Shown here one piece after another: positions 39,898 through 48,707 of a stretch of DNA of 64,000 nt (its first letter is position 1; each line of letters begins with the position of its first letter). The position numbers were made by a program, and so were the translations under genes. A model generated the notes under the pieces. The model had not been told where the DNA came from. It worked only from the letters and a program-made list of their open reading frames with translations, and ran no database searches. Source of the stretch: Cyanobium sp. PCC 7001 (lineage in GTDB: Bacteria > Cyanobacteriota > Cyanobacteriia > PCC-6307 > Cyanobiaceae); the NCBI RefSeq assembly GCF_000155635.1, contig NZ_DS990556.1:1-64000 (forward strand), given 5' to 3'.

Positions 39898-41135
39898 GTG
39901 AGGCCGGTGACGTACTGGAGGTTCAGATTGGGATTGTCTCTCACCGGTCTGGTCGTGTACCGCCACACGACCCTGCTGCTCCAGGCCCAGCGCTTGCTGA
40001 TCGGCACGTTCAGATTCACGTCGGAGTACATCACCAGTTGATCCAGCTGATCGGAGCCGGCCCCCACCGCCAGGGTGGGGGAGAGGGTGGCACGACCGAT
40101 GGGGATCCCGCGGCCGAACAGGATCAACACGACGGAGGGCGTGAGTTCATTCCTTTCCAGCTTGAAGTTCAGATCTTCGTACTCATAACGAGCGCCGAGG
40201 ATGCCGAACTGAAGATCAAGGAAGTGTTCGGTGCTCCGCCCCCTCCAGAGGTTGATTCCCGGGCCGACATAGGAGGCCACCAACGCGGAGGTGTCTTCGT
40301 CATCGCTTCCGCTGGCGAACACACCGGAATTGACATTGGTGAAGTTGCTCACGAACAGGTGCCAGTCGTCATTGAGGTGATAGCGGTACATCAAACTCGA
40401 GGCGATGTTGGGCTTGATGCGGTTGTTGTCCCTGCCGCTGTCGTAGTCGATCACGAACAGGCCATCGGCGCTCAGATCCTGCCGTGACCAGGGTTTGAAC
40501 AGGCTGAAGCTGAGGCTGCCGAGCATGGTCGTTTCGTCGAACGACGTTCCCGTCACGCCTAAGCCCGCTTTCAATCGGCCGGGTCCTTCCGGGAAGGGAT
40601 AGGCCACGGTCTGCTCGCTGGCATCGCCTTGGGCCAGGGCGTCCTGCTGCAGAGCGCGGCTGGTGTCTACATCCCCAAGGGCTGCGTATCCCAGCGCCAG
40701 CCTGCTCTGCCACACCCGGCGTGACGTCGCTGGGGTGATGGCCTCCACGGTCTTGCGGGCTTCCTGCAACGCAGCCTTGGCGGCCTCGGCCTCGCCCAGC
40801 TGTGCCCGCAGGCGAGCAATCGTCAGCCAGTCGTCCACCTGGGACTCCGAGGCGGGCTGGCCGCGCACGATCTCCTCCGCAGCCGCCAGCCAGGGCCCCG
40901 GATCCTCCGCACAGGTGGTGGCCAGACACCAGGCCACCTGGTCGAGCAGCACCCGCGCCTGGGCGGAGAGCTCCTGCTCGCTGCCGGACGCCGCAGGCGG
41001 TTCCGCGGCCACGGGTTCTGCCACCGGGGGGTCATCCGCGAGAGCCGCGCCCGGGGCCAGGGACAGCGCACTCACCAGGCCAACGAGGGCGGTGCCGGGG
41101 AGCGTCTCTCTCCAGCTGCCGCCTCGGATCGCCAA
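39879..41135 (-). CDS. Outer-membrane beta-barrel protein with helical N-terminal part
   Basis: A 418-residue protein. A signal peptide (residues about 1-33, LPGTALVGLVSALSLAPGAALA) is followed by an Ala/Glu/Gln-rich helical region with TPR-like repeats to about 190, then about ten amphipathic strands such as RLKAGLGVTG, SLFKPWSRQ and VVWRYTTRP. The C-terminal aromatic ending YTFKP fits outer-membrane insertion. The barrel resembles DUF481-type proteins. No ATG is available; the TTG at 41135 is used. It is divergent from the cta operon and convergent with mscS, overlapping 19 bases. Confidence 0.75.
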   Translation of the reverse strand: MAIRGGSWRETLPGTALVGLVSALSLAPGAALADDPPVAEPVAAEPPAASGSEQELSAQARVLLDQVAWCLATTCAEDPGPWLAAAEEIVRGQPASESQVDDWLTIARLRAQLGEAEAAKAALQEARKTVEAITPATSRRVWQSRLALGYAALGDVDTSRALQQDALAQGDASEQTVAYPFPEGPGRLKAGLGVTGTSFDETTMLGSLSFSLFKPWSRQDLSADGLFVIDYDSGRDNNRIKPNIASSLMYRYHLNDDWHLFVSNFTNVNSGVFASGSDDEDTSALVASYVGPGINLWRGRSTEHFLDLQFGILGARYEYEDLNFKLERNELTPSVVLILFGRGIPIGRATLSPTLAVGAGSDQLDQLVMYSDVNLNVPISKRWAWSSRVVWRYTTRPVRDNPNLNLQYVTGLTYTFKP

Positions 41136-41201
41136 TCCACCATCGCGCCGTCGCGCGAACCTTAAACCGGTACTTCACCGCCTGTTGGAGGTCTCCAAAT
41201 C

Positions 41202-41231
41202 CCCACAGGGCCGTTGCATTCCGTCACAACC
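41202..41231. promoter_or_regulatory. Upstream element shared with mscS (copy 2)
   Basis: CCCACAGGGC start and TCACAACC end, 30 bases, 25 of which match the copy at 37848-37877. It lies about 180 bases before the cta operon start and about 70 before the divergent barrel gene. The inverted repeat of copy 1 is imperfect here. Confidence 0.5.
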
Positions 41232-41410
41232 CGACGCGCTGCGGCCGTGGTCTGCCGATCGTGGATGGTGCGTGCCGCTCGGCGTCCACCTCCGTCCAGG
41301 TTTCAGCAGGCAAAGCCTCAGCGCCCGGATCTCCGGCCGGGCCTTCTGCCTCCGGGCCCTCGGCCTGAGTACCCGCCCCACCAGCCAACCTCTGCGCTCA
41401 CCCCGCCCCG

Positions 41411-41908
41411 ATGCTGGAGCTGCTCCCCGCGCTCAACGACCGCAACCTGCCGTGGATGGACACGATCCATCCGATCGTGGTGCACTTCGTGATCGCCATG
41501 GCCCTGATCAGCGTGGTGTTCGATCTGATCGGCCGCTTCGGCCGTCGGCCGGCCCTCTACGAGGTGAGCTTCTGGAACCTGCTGGTGGCCACCGTGGCCA
41601 TCTTCGTGGCGATCATCTTCGGCCAGATCGAGGCGGGCCTGGCCAATCCCTACGGCGCAGCCAGCACGATCCTCAACCTGCACAGCACCCTGGGCTGGTC
41701 GCTTGCGGGGGTGCTGGCCCTGCTCTCGGGCTGGCGCTACGTGATCCGCAGCCGTGATCCCCTGCGCCTGCCGCCGGCCTTCCTGGGTGCCGGCGCCCTG
41801 CTGAGCGTGCTGGTGGTGGTGCAGGTGCTGCTGGGCAACCAGCTGGTGTGGGTGTATGGGCTCCACACGGTGCCCGTGGTGGAAGCGGTGCGCGCGGGGC
41901 TGGTGTGA
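41411..41908 (+). CDS. DUF2231 membrane protein, first of two
   Basis: A 165-residue four-helix membrane protein with the DUF2231 signature IHPIVVHFVIAMALIS near residue 19 and NLHSTLGWSLAGVLAL. Paired His residues could bind heme or metal; relatives sit next to cytochrome oxidase genes. The start ATG at 41411 follows CGCCCCG without a clear ribosome site. The stop overlaps the next start (TGATG), so the two DUF2231 proteins and ctaC form one operon. Confidence 0.82.
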   Translation: MLELLPALNDRNLPWMDTIHPIVVHFVIAMALISVVFDLIGRFGRRPALYEVSFWNLLVATVAIFVAIIFGQIEAGLANPYGAASTILNLHSTLGWSLAGVLALLSGWRYVIRSRDPLRLPPAFLGAGALLSVLVVVQVLLGNQLVWVYGLHTVPVVEAVRAGLV

Positions 41909-42543
41909 TGGCTTTTGTTGCCGGGAAGACAGCCTTTGCTGCGCTCCGTGCCTTCACGCCGGTGGCCGATCAGCTGGGCCCCAACCAGCTGCCCTACGGC
42001 ATGCCCGTGCACCCCAACCTGGTGCACTTCACGATCGGGCTGTTCGTGATCGCGATCGTGTTCGACATCGCCGGCGCCCTGTTTCCGCTGGAGAAGCGCC
42101 TGTTCCGCTTCCTGGCCCTGCCGGTGACGCGGGCCGGCTTCCACGACGTGGGCTGGTACAACCTGCTGGCCTGTGCGGCCGTGAGCTTCCTCACGGTGGC
42201 GGCGGGGTTCTACGAGATGCTGCTGGCGGTGCCGATCCCGGGCGGCCGCAGCGACTTCGGCCTCGGCAGCGCCTCGACCATGCTCTGGCATGGCGTGGGC
42301 GGCGTGGTGGTGCTGCTGCTGATCGTGGCGATGACGGTGTGGCGCGGTCTGCAGCGCTTCCGCTGGCGTCGGGATCTGGGCCGGCAGGTGCAGTGGAGCT
42401 ACCTGGTGGCGGGCCTGGGCCTGTTCGTGCTGATCGGCGTGCACGGCACCCTCGGCGCCCAGCTGGCCGGTGAGTTCGGCGTGCATGTCACCGCCGATCA
42501 ACTGGTGGCGGCGGGTCTGAACCTGCGGGAGGCCCTGCCATGA
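41908..42543 (+). CDS. DUF2231 membrane protein, second of two
   Basis: A 211-residue four-helix membrane protein with the same pattern: MPVHPNLVHFTIGLFVIAIV near residue 32 and STMLWHGVGGVVVLLL, where the His residues align with the first protein. It is longer, with a loop GGRSDFGLGSAST between helices. ATG at 41908 is chosen because it directly overlaps the previous stop. It overlaps ctaC by four bases. It probably acts with the first as an oxidase accessory; that is inference from context. Confidence 0.82.
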   Translation: MAFVAGKTAFAALRAFTPVADQLGPNQLPYGMPVHPNLVHFTIGLFVIAIVFDIAGALFPLEKRLFRFLALPVTRAGFHDVGWYNLLACAAVSFLTVAAGFYEMLLAVPIPGGRSDFGLGSASTMLWHGVGGVVVLLLIVAMTVWRGLQRFRWRRDLGRQVQWSYLVAGLGLFVLIGVHGTLGAQLAGEFGVHVTADQLVAAGLNLREALP

Positions 42544-43499
42544 CCACCGCCACCCCATCGGGCTCCCCAAGGCTCTGGGCCGTCGCGTTGCTGCTGGCCG
42601 CGGTGCTGGCCGATCTGGCCGCCAGCTTCTGGATGGCTGCCCAGTCGCACCGCTGGCTGCCGGTGCCGGCCTCCGCGGCTGCCGGCCCGGTGGACGATCT
42701 GTTCGCCCTGGAGGTGGGCATCGGCAGCTTCATCTTCTTCGGCTGCAGCGGCGTGATGCTGTGGACGCTGCTGTTCAACCGCGCCCCCAAGTACGACCTG
42801 GACAACGGCGATCCGATCGAGGGCAACCTCAAGCTGGAGATCGTGTGGACCCTGATCCCGCTGGTGATCGTGATGCTGATCGCCTGGAAGGCGATCGACG
42901 TGAGCGACACCCTCGCCACCCTGGGCGGCAAGGTGCGGGTGAGCGGCGGCCATGCCGCCATGCACGGCGCCGAGGGGCCCATGGCTGCGGAGCTCGCGGC
43001 GGAGGATCCGGCCGCCGAGGCCCCGATCCAGGTGATCGGCCGCCAGTGGAGCTGGGAGTTCATCTACCCCAACGGCGTGCACAGCAGCGAGCTGCACCTG
43101 CCGGAAGGCCAGCGCAGCTTCCTGCGGCTGAGCGCCACCGATGTGATCCACGGCTTCTACGTGCCGGCCTTCCGCCTCAAGCAGGACCTGATCCCCGGCA
43201 GCGTGATCGATTACAGCCTCATCCCCACCCGCGCCGGCCGCTACCGGCTGCGGGATTCGATGTTCAGCGGCGGCTACTTCGCCTCCAACCAGACCGATGT
43301 GGTGGTGGAGCCGCCCGAGGTGCATGCGGCCTGGCTCAAGCAGGCCCTGCGCCAGCCGCTGCGGCCGGCCGCCAATGCCGCCACCGATCTCTATGCCCAG
43401 CGCCTGGCCCGGGGTGACCGGGGCTGGGCCACCGTGCCGCCGGCGCCGCCGCCGCTGGTGCACGTGAGCGCCGATCCCACCGCCAGTCACGAGGGCTGA
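42540..43499 (+). CDS. ctaC: Cytochrome oxidase subunit II lacking CuA (ARTO type)
   Basis: A 319-residue protein with two N-terminal helices and a periplasmic/lumenal cupredoxin domain (RQWSWEFIYPNGVHSSELHL). In cytochrome c oxidases the CuA site reads CxExCGxxHxxM; here the same place, from about residue 238, is RDSMFSGGYFASNQTDVVVE, with no Cys, His or second Met ligand. Loss of CuA is known for the cyanobacterial alternative respiratory terminal oxidase, which is thought to take electrons from quinol. It overlaps the DUF2231 gene by four bases; ctaD follows after two. Confidence 0.88.
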   Translation: MTTATPSGSPRLWAVALLLAAVLADLAASFWMAAQSHRWLPVPASAAAGPVDDLFALEVGIGSFIFFGCSGVMLWTLLFNRAPKYDLDNGDPIEGNLKLEIVWTLIPLVIVMLIAWKAIDVSDTLATLGGKVRVSGGHAAMHGAEGPMAAELAAEDPAAEAPIQVIGRQWSWEFIYPNGVHSSELHLPEGQRSFLRLSATDVIHGFYVPAFRLKQDLIPGSVIDYSLIPTRAGRYRLRDSMFSGGYFASNQTDVVVEPPEVHAAWLKQALRQPLRPAANAATDLYAQRLARGDRGWATVPPAPPPLVHVSADPTASHEG

Positions 43500-43501
43500 C
43501 C

Positions 43502-45226
43502 ATGACCAGCACCACCCCGGCACCCGCCCCCGCTCCCTCCTTCGATCCCCGTGTGCTCAAGGCACCCCATCCGGTGCCCGGCGCGCCCAACAACTGGCGG
43601 CGCTTCCTGAGCTTCAACACCGACGCCAAGGTGATCGGTCTGCAGTACATGATCACCGCACTGTTCTTTCTGCTGGTGGGCGGCCTGCTGTCGATGATCA
43701 TGCGCGGCGAGCTGATCACACCGGCTGCGGATCTGGTGGATCCCAGCGTGTACAACGGGCTCTACACGATGCACGGAACGGTGATGCTGTTCCTGTTTCT
43801 GTTCCCCATCCTCAACGGCTTCAACAACCTGCTGATCCCACCGATGATCGGCGCGCCGGACATGGCCTTTCCGCGCCTGAACGCGGCCGCCTTCTGGATG
43901 GTGCCGGTGTTCGGGGTGATCCTGATGGCCAGCTTCCTGGTGCCGGGGGGCCCCTCGGGAGCGGGCTGGTGGGCCTATCCGCCCCAGAGCATCCAGAACC
44001 CGCTGGGGCACTTCCTCAACGGCCAGTTCCTGTGGATCCTGGCGGTGGCGCTCTCGGGCATCTCCTCGATCATGGGGGCGGTGAACTTCATCACCACGAT
44101 CATCCGCATGCGGGCGCCCGGCATGGGCTGGTTCCGGATGCCGATCTTCTGCTGGACGGCGGTGGCCGCCCAGGCGATCCAGCTGATCGGCCTGCCGGTG
44201 CTCACCGCCGGGGCGGTGCTGCTGCTGTTCGACCTGAGCTTCGGCACCAGCTTCTACCGGCCCGAGGGCGGCGGTGATCCGATGCTGTATCAGCACTTCT
44301 TCTGGTTCTATTCCCATCCGGCGGTGTACGTGATGGTGCTGCCGGTGTTCGGCATCTTCTCGGAACTGTTTCCGGTGTATGCCCGCAAGCCCCTGTTCGG
44401 CTACCACGTGGTGGCGATCGCCTCGTTCGCGATCACCTTCCTCAGCCTGATCGTGTGGGTGCACCACATGTTCTACAGCGGCACGCCGCAGTGGATGCGC
44501 AACCTGTTCATGGTCACCACGATGCTGATCGCGGTGCCCACCGGTATCAAGGTGTTCGCCTGGATCGGCACCCTCTGGGGCGGCAAGCTGCGCCTCACCA
44601 CGGCGATGCTGTTCTGCCTGGGCGGGGTGTTCAACTTCATCTTCGCCGGCATCACCGGCATCATGCTGGCCACGGTGCCGGTGGACATCCACGTGGGCAA
44701 CACCTACTTCGTGGTGGGCCACTTCCACACGGTGATCTTCTCCACCATCACCTACGGCGTGTTCGCGGGCATCTACCACTGGTTCCCGAAGTTCACCGGC
44801 CGGATGATGTATGAGGGCCTGGGCAAGCTGCACTTCCTGCTCACCTTCATCGGCAGCCAGCTCACCTTCCTGCCGATGCATGCGGCCGGGCTGCTGGGCA
44901 TGCCGCGGCGGGTGGCGTCGTACGACCCGGAGTTCGCCTTCGCCAACGTGCTCGCCAGCCTCGGCGCCTTCCTGCTGGGGGTGGCCACGATCCCGTTCCT
45001 GCTCAACCTGGTGAGCTCCTGGGTGCGGGGCGAGAAGGCGCCGCCGAATCCCTGGCACGCCATCGGCCTGGAGTGGCTGCTGCCCTCGCCGCCGCCGGCG
45101 GAGAACTTCGAGCACGACGTGCCCACCGTGGTGAGCGGCCCCTACGGCTACGGCCTGGGGCGGCCGCTGGTGGAACACGAGGAGCGCTACGTGGCCAAGG
45201 CCGCCAAGGCCGGAGCAACCCCATGA
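43502..45226 (+). CDS. ctaD: Heme-copper oxidase subunit I
   Basis: A 574-residue 12-helix subunit that reduces O2 to water and pumps protons. The heme and CuB ligands are all visible: YTMHGTVMLFL, FYSHPAVYVMVLP, VHHMFYSG and VGHFHTVIF. The D-channel glutamate of the HPEVY motif is replaced by Ala (HPAVY) with preceding Tyr-Ser, the pattern of A2-type oxidases. ATG at 43502; the stop overlaps ctaE (ATGA). Confidence 0.94.
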   Translation: MTSTTPAPAPAPSFDPRVLKAPHPVPGAPNNWRRFLSFNTDAKVIGLQYMITALFFLLVGGLLSMIMRGELITPAADLVDPSVYNGLYTMHGTVMLFLFLFPILNGFNNLLIPPMIGAPDMAFPRLNAAAFWMVPVFGVILMASFLVPGGPSGAGWWAYPPQSIQNPLGHFLNGQFLWILAVALSGISSIMGAVNFITTIIRMRAPGMGWFRMPIFCWTAVAAQAIQLIGLPVLTAGAVLLLFDLSFGTSFYRPEGGGDPMLYQHFFWFYSHPAVYVMVLPVFGIFSELFPVYARKPLFGYHVVAIASFAITFLSLIVWVHHMFYSGTPQWMRNLFMVTTMLIAVPTGIKVFAWIGTLWGGKLRLTTAMLFCLGGVFNFIFAGITGIMLATVPVDIHVGNTYFVVGHFHTVIFSTITYGVFAGIYHWFPKFTGRMMYEGLGKLHFLLTFIGSQLTFLPMHAAGLLGMPRRVASYDPEFAFANVLASLGAFLLGVATIPFLLNLVSSWVRGEKAPPNPWHAIGLEWLLPSPPPAENFEHDVPTVVSGPYGYGLGRPLVEHEERYVAKAAKAGATP

Positions 45227-45825
45227 CCAGCCTCAACCCAGCACCGACGGAGGTCCCCGTGCACGGCGAGCACGCTGGCCACGGCGATCACACCCTCACC
45301 GGCTTCGTGATCTTCCTGCTCTCTGAGAGCGTGATCTTCCTGGCGCTGTTCGCCGGCTATGCCATCTATAAAACGTCTTCCCCTCTGTGGCTGCCGCCGG
45401 GGGTGGAGGGGCTGGAGGTGGCGATGCCCCTGCGCTTCACCGTGGTGCTGGTGAGCAGCAGCGGCGTGATCTACCTCGCCGAGCGGGCCCTGCACCGGGG
45501 CCGGCTGCGACAGTTCCGCGCCTGGTGGCTGCTCACGATGGCCATGGGCGCCGTGTTCCTGGTGGGGCAGGGGCTGGAGTGGGCGGCGCTGCCCTTCGGT
45601 CTGGGGGATGGCGTGTATGGCGCCAGCTTCTACCTGCTCACCGGCTTCCACGGCCTGCACGTGCTCACCGGCGTGCTGCTGATGGGGCTGATGCTGGCCC
45701 GCTCGTTCCGCCCCGGCAACTACGACGCCGGCTCGGTGGGGGTGACGGCCGTGTCGCTGTTCTGGCACTTCGTGGATGTGATCTGGGTGGTGCTGTTCGC
45801 CCTGATCTACGTGTGGCAGCGCTGA
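45223..45825 (+). CDS. ctaE: Cytochrome oxidase subunit III
   Basis: A 200-residue five-helix protein. It opens with His-rich EHAGHGDHTLTGFVIFLLSE and has ASFYLLTGFHGLHVLTGVLL and SLFWHFVDVIWVVLFALIYV, the subunit III signatures. Start ATG overlaps the ctaD stop. The GMC-fold flavoprotein starts 13 bases after the stop, suggesting one transcript. Confidence 0.92.
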   Translation: MTSLNPAPTEVPVHGEHAGHGDHTLTGFVIFLLSESVIFLALFAGYAIYKTSSPLWLPPGVEGLEVAMPLRFTVVLVSSSGVIYLAERALHRGRLRQFRAWWLLTMAMGAVFLVGQGLEWAALPFGLGDGVYGASFYLLTGFHGLHVLTGVLLMGLMLARSFRPGNYDAGSVGVTAVSLFWHFVDVIWVVLFALIYVWQR

Positions 45826-45838
45826 GGAGGCCCCCGCG

Positions 45839-47359
45839 ATGATCATCGACGACACCCTCTACGACGTGGTGGTGATCGGCAGCGGCGCGGCCGGCGGCAC
45901 GCTGGCGGCTGAACTCGCCGAGGCGGGGAGGAAGGTGCTGCTGCTGGAGCGGGGCGAGCGGCTGCCGCTGGTGGATCAGAACGTGGTGGATGTGGACCTG
46001 TTCCGCAAGCAGCGCTACCACCCCGAGCAGCCCTGGTTCGGCAGCGACGGCGATCCCTTCAATCCCCAGATGGTGTATGCGCTGGGGGGCAACACCAAGA
46101 TCTGGGCGGCGGTGCTGGAGCGGCTGCGGGAGGCGGAGTTCGAGGGGGTTGCGATGCAGGACGGCCGCTCGCCGGCCTGGGGCCTGCACTACGGCGATCT
46201 GGAGCCCTGGTATGACCGGGCCGAGGCGCTCTACCGGGTGCACGGCCAGGCCGGCGAAGACCCCACGGCGCCGCCCCGCTCAGGCGCCTATCCCTTTGAG
46301 CCGCGGCCGATGGAGCCGGTGCTGGAGCAGCTGCATGCCGACCTGGCGCGCCAGGGGCTGCGGCCGTATCACCTGCCGCTGAGCTGGAGCGAGAACGCGG
46401 CGGATCCCACCGGCGATGCGGAGCAGTTCGGCGTGGAGCGGGCCCTGGCGGCCGCCACGCCGGCGGCGGTTCGCAGCGGCGCGGAGGTGGAGGCGCTGCA
46501 TGTGGACCCCTCCGGCCGCCAGGTGAAGGGGGTGGAGGCGCGGATCGGGGAGGACCGTTGGCTGTTCCAGGGACAGCAGGTGGTGCTGGCGGCGGGGGCG
46601 GTGAACACGGCGGCGATCCTGCTGCGCTCGGCCGGGGAGCGGCATCCAAGCGGGTTGGCCAACGGCTCGGATCAGGTGGGCCGCAACCTGATGAAGCCCC
46701 AGCTCACGGCCCTGCTGCAGCGGGCCAGCAGCCCCAACTCGGGGCGCTACTCACCTGCTCTGGGTCTCACCGACTACTACTGGGGCGACAAGAACGTGAG
46801 CTACGCGCTGGGCTCGATCCGCAACGGCGGTGGCGTGCTGCAGGATCCGCTGTTCGCCGAGTCGCCGCCGCTGCTGTCGCTGGTGAGCCGGCTGCTGCCG
46901 GATCCGGCGCTGGAGTGGCTGGCCGACCGCTCGATCACCTGGTGGGCGATGACGGCGGTGCTGCCCGACCCGGAGAACCGGGTGACGGTGCGGGGCGAGC
47001 GCATCGATGTGGCCTACATCGCCAACAACCGCGAAGCCCACGACCGGCTGGTGTACCGCTGGCTGGACACGATCCAGAAAACCGAGGCCGACCCCGCCAC
47101 CACGGTGGTGCAGCGGGCCCCGATCTACCCCCGCGGCGAGGCCCCGCTGAGCGTGATGGGCCTGGCCTGCGGCACCTGCCGCATGGGCCCCGATCCGGCT
47201 ACGTCCGTGGTGAACCTGCAGGGCCGCTGCCACGAACTGGAGAACCTGTGGATCGCCGATGCCAGCGTGTTCCCCAGCTGCCCGGCGGTGGGGCCTGGGC
47301 TGACGGTGATCGCCAATGCGTTGCGGGTGGCGGAGGAAGTGCGGTGGGTGTTGGGGTGA
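45839..47359 (+). CDS. GMC-fold flavoprotein without the usual catalytic His/Asn
   Basis: A 506-residue FAD protein. The dinucleotide fold is VVVIGSGAAGGTLAAELAEA, near residue 10, followed by ALGGNTKIWAAV and a C-terminal half with GTCRMGPDPAT and ADASVFPSCPAVGPGLTV. In GMC alcohol/glucose oxidases a His lies just before GTCxM and a His/Asn in NPxLT. Here the first position is Leu (MGLACGTCRM) and the second is Gly (GPGLT), so neither pair member is present. It may be an electron-transferring or structural relative rather than an alcohol oxidase. It follows ctaE by 13 bases. Confidence 0.85.
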   Translation: MIIDDTLYDVVVIGSGAAGGTLAAELAEAGRKVLLLERGERLPLVDQNVVDVDLFRKQRYHPEQPWFGSDGDPFNPQMVYALGGNTKIWAAVLERLREAEFEGVAMQDGRSPAWGLHYGDLEPWYDRAEALYRVHGQAGEDPTAPPRSGAYPFEPRPMEPVLEQLHADLARQGLRPYHLPLSWSENAADPTGDAEQFGVERALAAATPAAVRSGAEVEALHVDPSGRQVKGVEARIGEDRWLFQGQQVVLAAGAVNTAAILLRSAGERHPSGLANGSDQVGRNLMKPQLTALLQRASSPNSGRYSPALGLTDYYWGDKNVSYALGSIRNGGGVLQDPLFAESPPLLSLVSRLLPDPALEWLADRSITWWAMTAVLPDPENRVTVRGERIDVAYIANNREAHDRLVYRWLDTIQKTEADPATTVVQRAPIYPRGEAPLSVMGLACGTCRMGPDPATSVVNLQGRCHELENLWIADASVFPSCPAVGPGLTVIANALRVAEEVRWVLG

Positions 47360-47582
47360 GGTTTGTTCCCCTTCTTGAAAGATCCTGCACAGCTGTTCTG
47401 TAGCTGGCTGAACCAGTGGTTCTTGGGTCCGATAACCACGCCTACCCTGTGGAGTGTCGAAGCTAGAAGCAATGCCGCACCTGGGTTTTGCGTCTCACCA
47501 GCTATTGCTCCAGTGTGGTTATCGGAAAGGGCGCATCGCTCTGCCTTGGTTCACGGAACCGACCAATGACTAGTTAGATTTA
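47360..47582. other. Spacer at the 5' edge of the low-GC island
   Basis: Base composition falls from strongly GC-rich to about half GC within this stretch. No tRNA, direct repeat or attachment site is recognised. It contains no supported gene. Confidence 0.5.
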
Positions 47583-48707
47583 CTACGCTGCTGGACAGTA
47601 CGACAACTCGTAGGCAAAGTCGTGTTCAACGTTAGCCCGCGAAGTCGCTGGCCGAAACGCACGAACTTCACGTGGCCTTATAGAGGAGGTCACCCCCTCG
47701 TGAACCGGCTGAACACTTCGACCGTGATCACTTTCGGCGGCATCGCGCAAGCTCTGAGTTACCCCACGAAAAAGATCATCTTTGGTAAGTTTTGCCCCTC
47801 CAATCCGAACTACGATAACAGCATGATCGCTTAGCAAAGGAATCACACCTGCCCACGCTTCACACAGGAACTGCCAGTATCGATCGATTCGGGTGTGTCT
47901 GTCATCAGGGTTCTTGCGCAGCTCAGGAAATGGTGCACCACCTAGAAACCATAATCTTAGCCATTGGTCTTCGGCATAATCGGTAGTGTCCAGGTATGGA
48001 GGTGACGTCACAACCAGGCGCACCTTCCCGCATATTTCCGGGAACGAAGCTGCTGAGTCTCTCGCATCTGCTTGGCGGACCATCCCCCTTATCTCGGCTG
48101 AGGGGGCTCTGAATCGAAACGTCGCGGTGTTACGGAGAACATCAAACACCCTCCGTCGTGGCGGTTGGAGCCCACGCTCAGCCCACCAACGTATGGAGTA
48201 ATCTGGTTTAGTGCTTATTGTGCGGGGCATGCGGTTGCTCAAGCAATAATCAGAACGGTGCGACTCTCCGTGGAGTACGCCCAAGGTTAGGGCAGCGATA
48301 AACCGATCCACTTGATCGTGACGCCACTGGAGATGTTCACGAAGAAATAGAATCTCTGCCAAAGTATTGCGTTCATAACACGCCTCAAAAAATGGACTAG
48401 GCGCTACTGATAAAATCGGGTCGCTGGTGAAGCTCTCCTCCAATTCATTTATTCTTCTGAAGATCGATTGTAGTGATGGAGCTTCCGCTTTGGCACCTGC
48501 AATGCAAGCGGCTACGGGGTTGATGTCCACCCCGTACGAAGGACGGCCATGAAGCAAACTCTCGAAGACTGTTGTCCCACGTCCACAAAAGGGATCAAAT
48601 ACAACGTCTCCCGGGGTTGTATATGTAAGAACTTGATGTTCCACAAATTCCTCTGGGAACATGGCGAAGTAGGGACAAAGCGAATGAAAAGGATGTCTAT
48701 TGCTCAT
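47583..48707 (-). CDS. DNA methyltransferase (N6-adenine or N4-cytosine type)
   Basis: A 374-residue enzyme. The SAM motif DPFCGRGT is at residues 38-45 and the catalytic TSPPYLDTTDY at about 234-244; SPPY is typical of amino-methyltransferases of adenine N6 or cytosine N4. Motif order (I early, IV late, with about 190 residues between) fits alpha/gamma-type enzymes with the target-recognition region in the middle. It is the last gene of a three-gene operon and starts with a four-base overlap with the putative nuclease. Codon use and GC are unlike the surrounding chromosome. Recognition sequence unknown. Confidence 0.85.
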   Translation of the reverse strand: MSNRHPFHSLCPYFAMFPEEFVEHQVLTYTTPGDVVFDPFCGRGTTVFESLLHGRPSYGVDINPVAACIAGAKAEAPSLQSIFRRINELEESFTSDPILSVAPSPFFEACYERNTLAEILFLREHLQWRHDQVDRFIAALTLGVLHGESHRSDYCLSNRMPRTISTKPDYSIRWWAERGLQPPRRRVFDVLRNTATFRFRAPSAEIRGMVRQADARDSAASFPEICGKVRLVVTSPPYLDTTDYAEDQWLRLWFLGGAPFPELRKNPDDRHTRIDRYWQFLCEAWAGVIPLLSDHAVIVVRIGGAKLTKDDLFRGVTQSLRDAAESDHGRSVQPVHEGVTSSIRPREVRAFRPATSRANVEHDFAYELSYCPAA

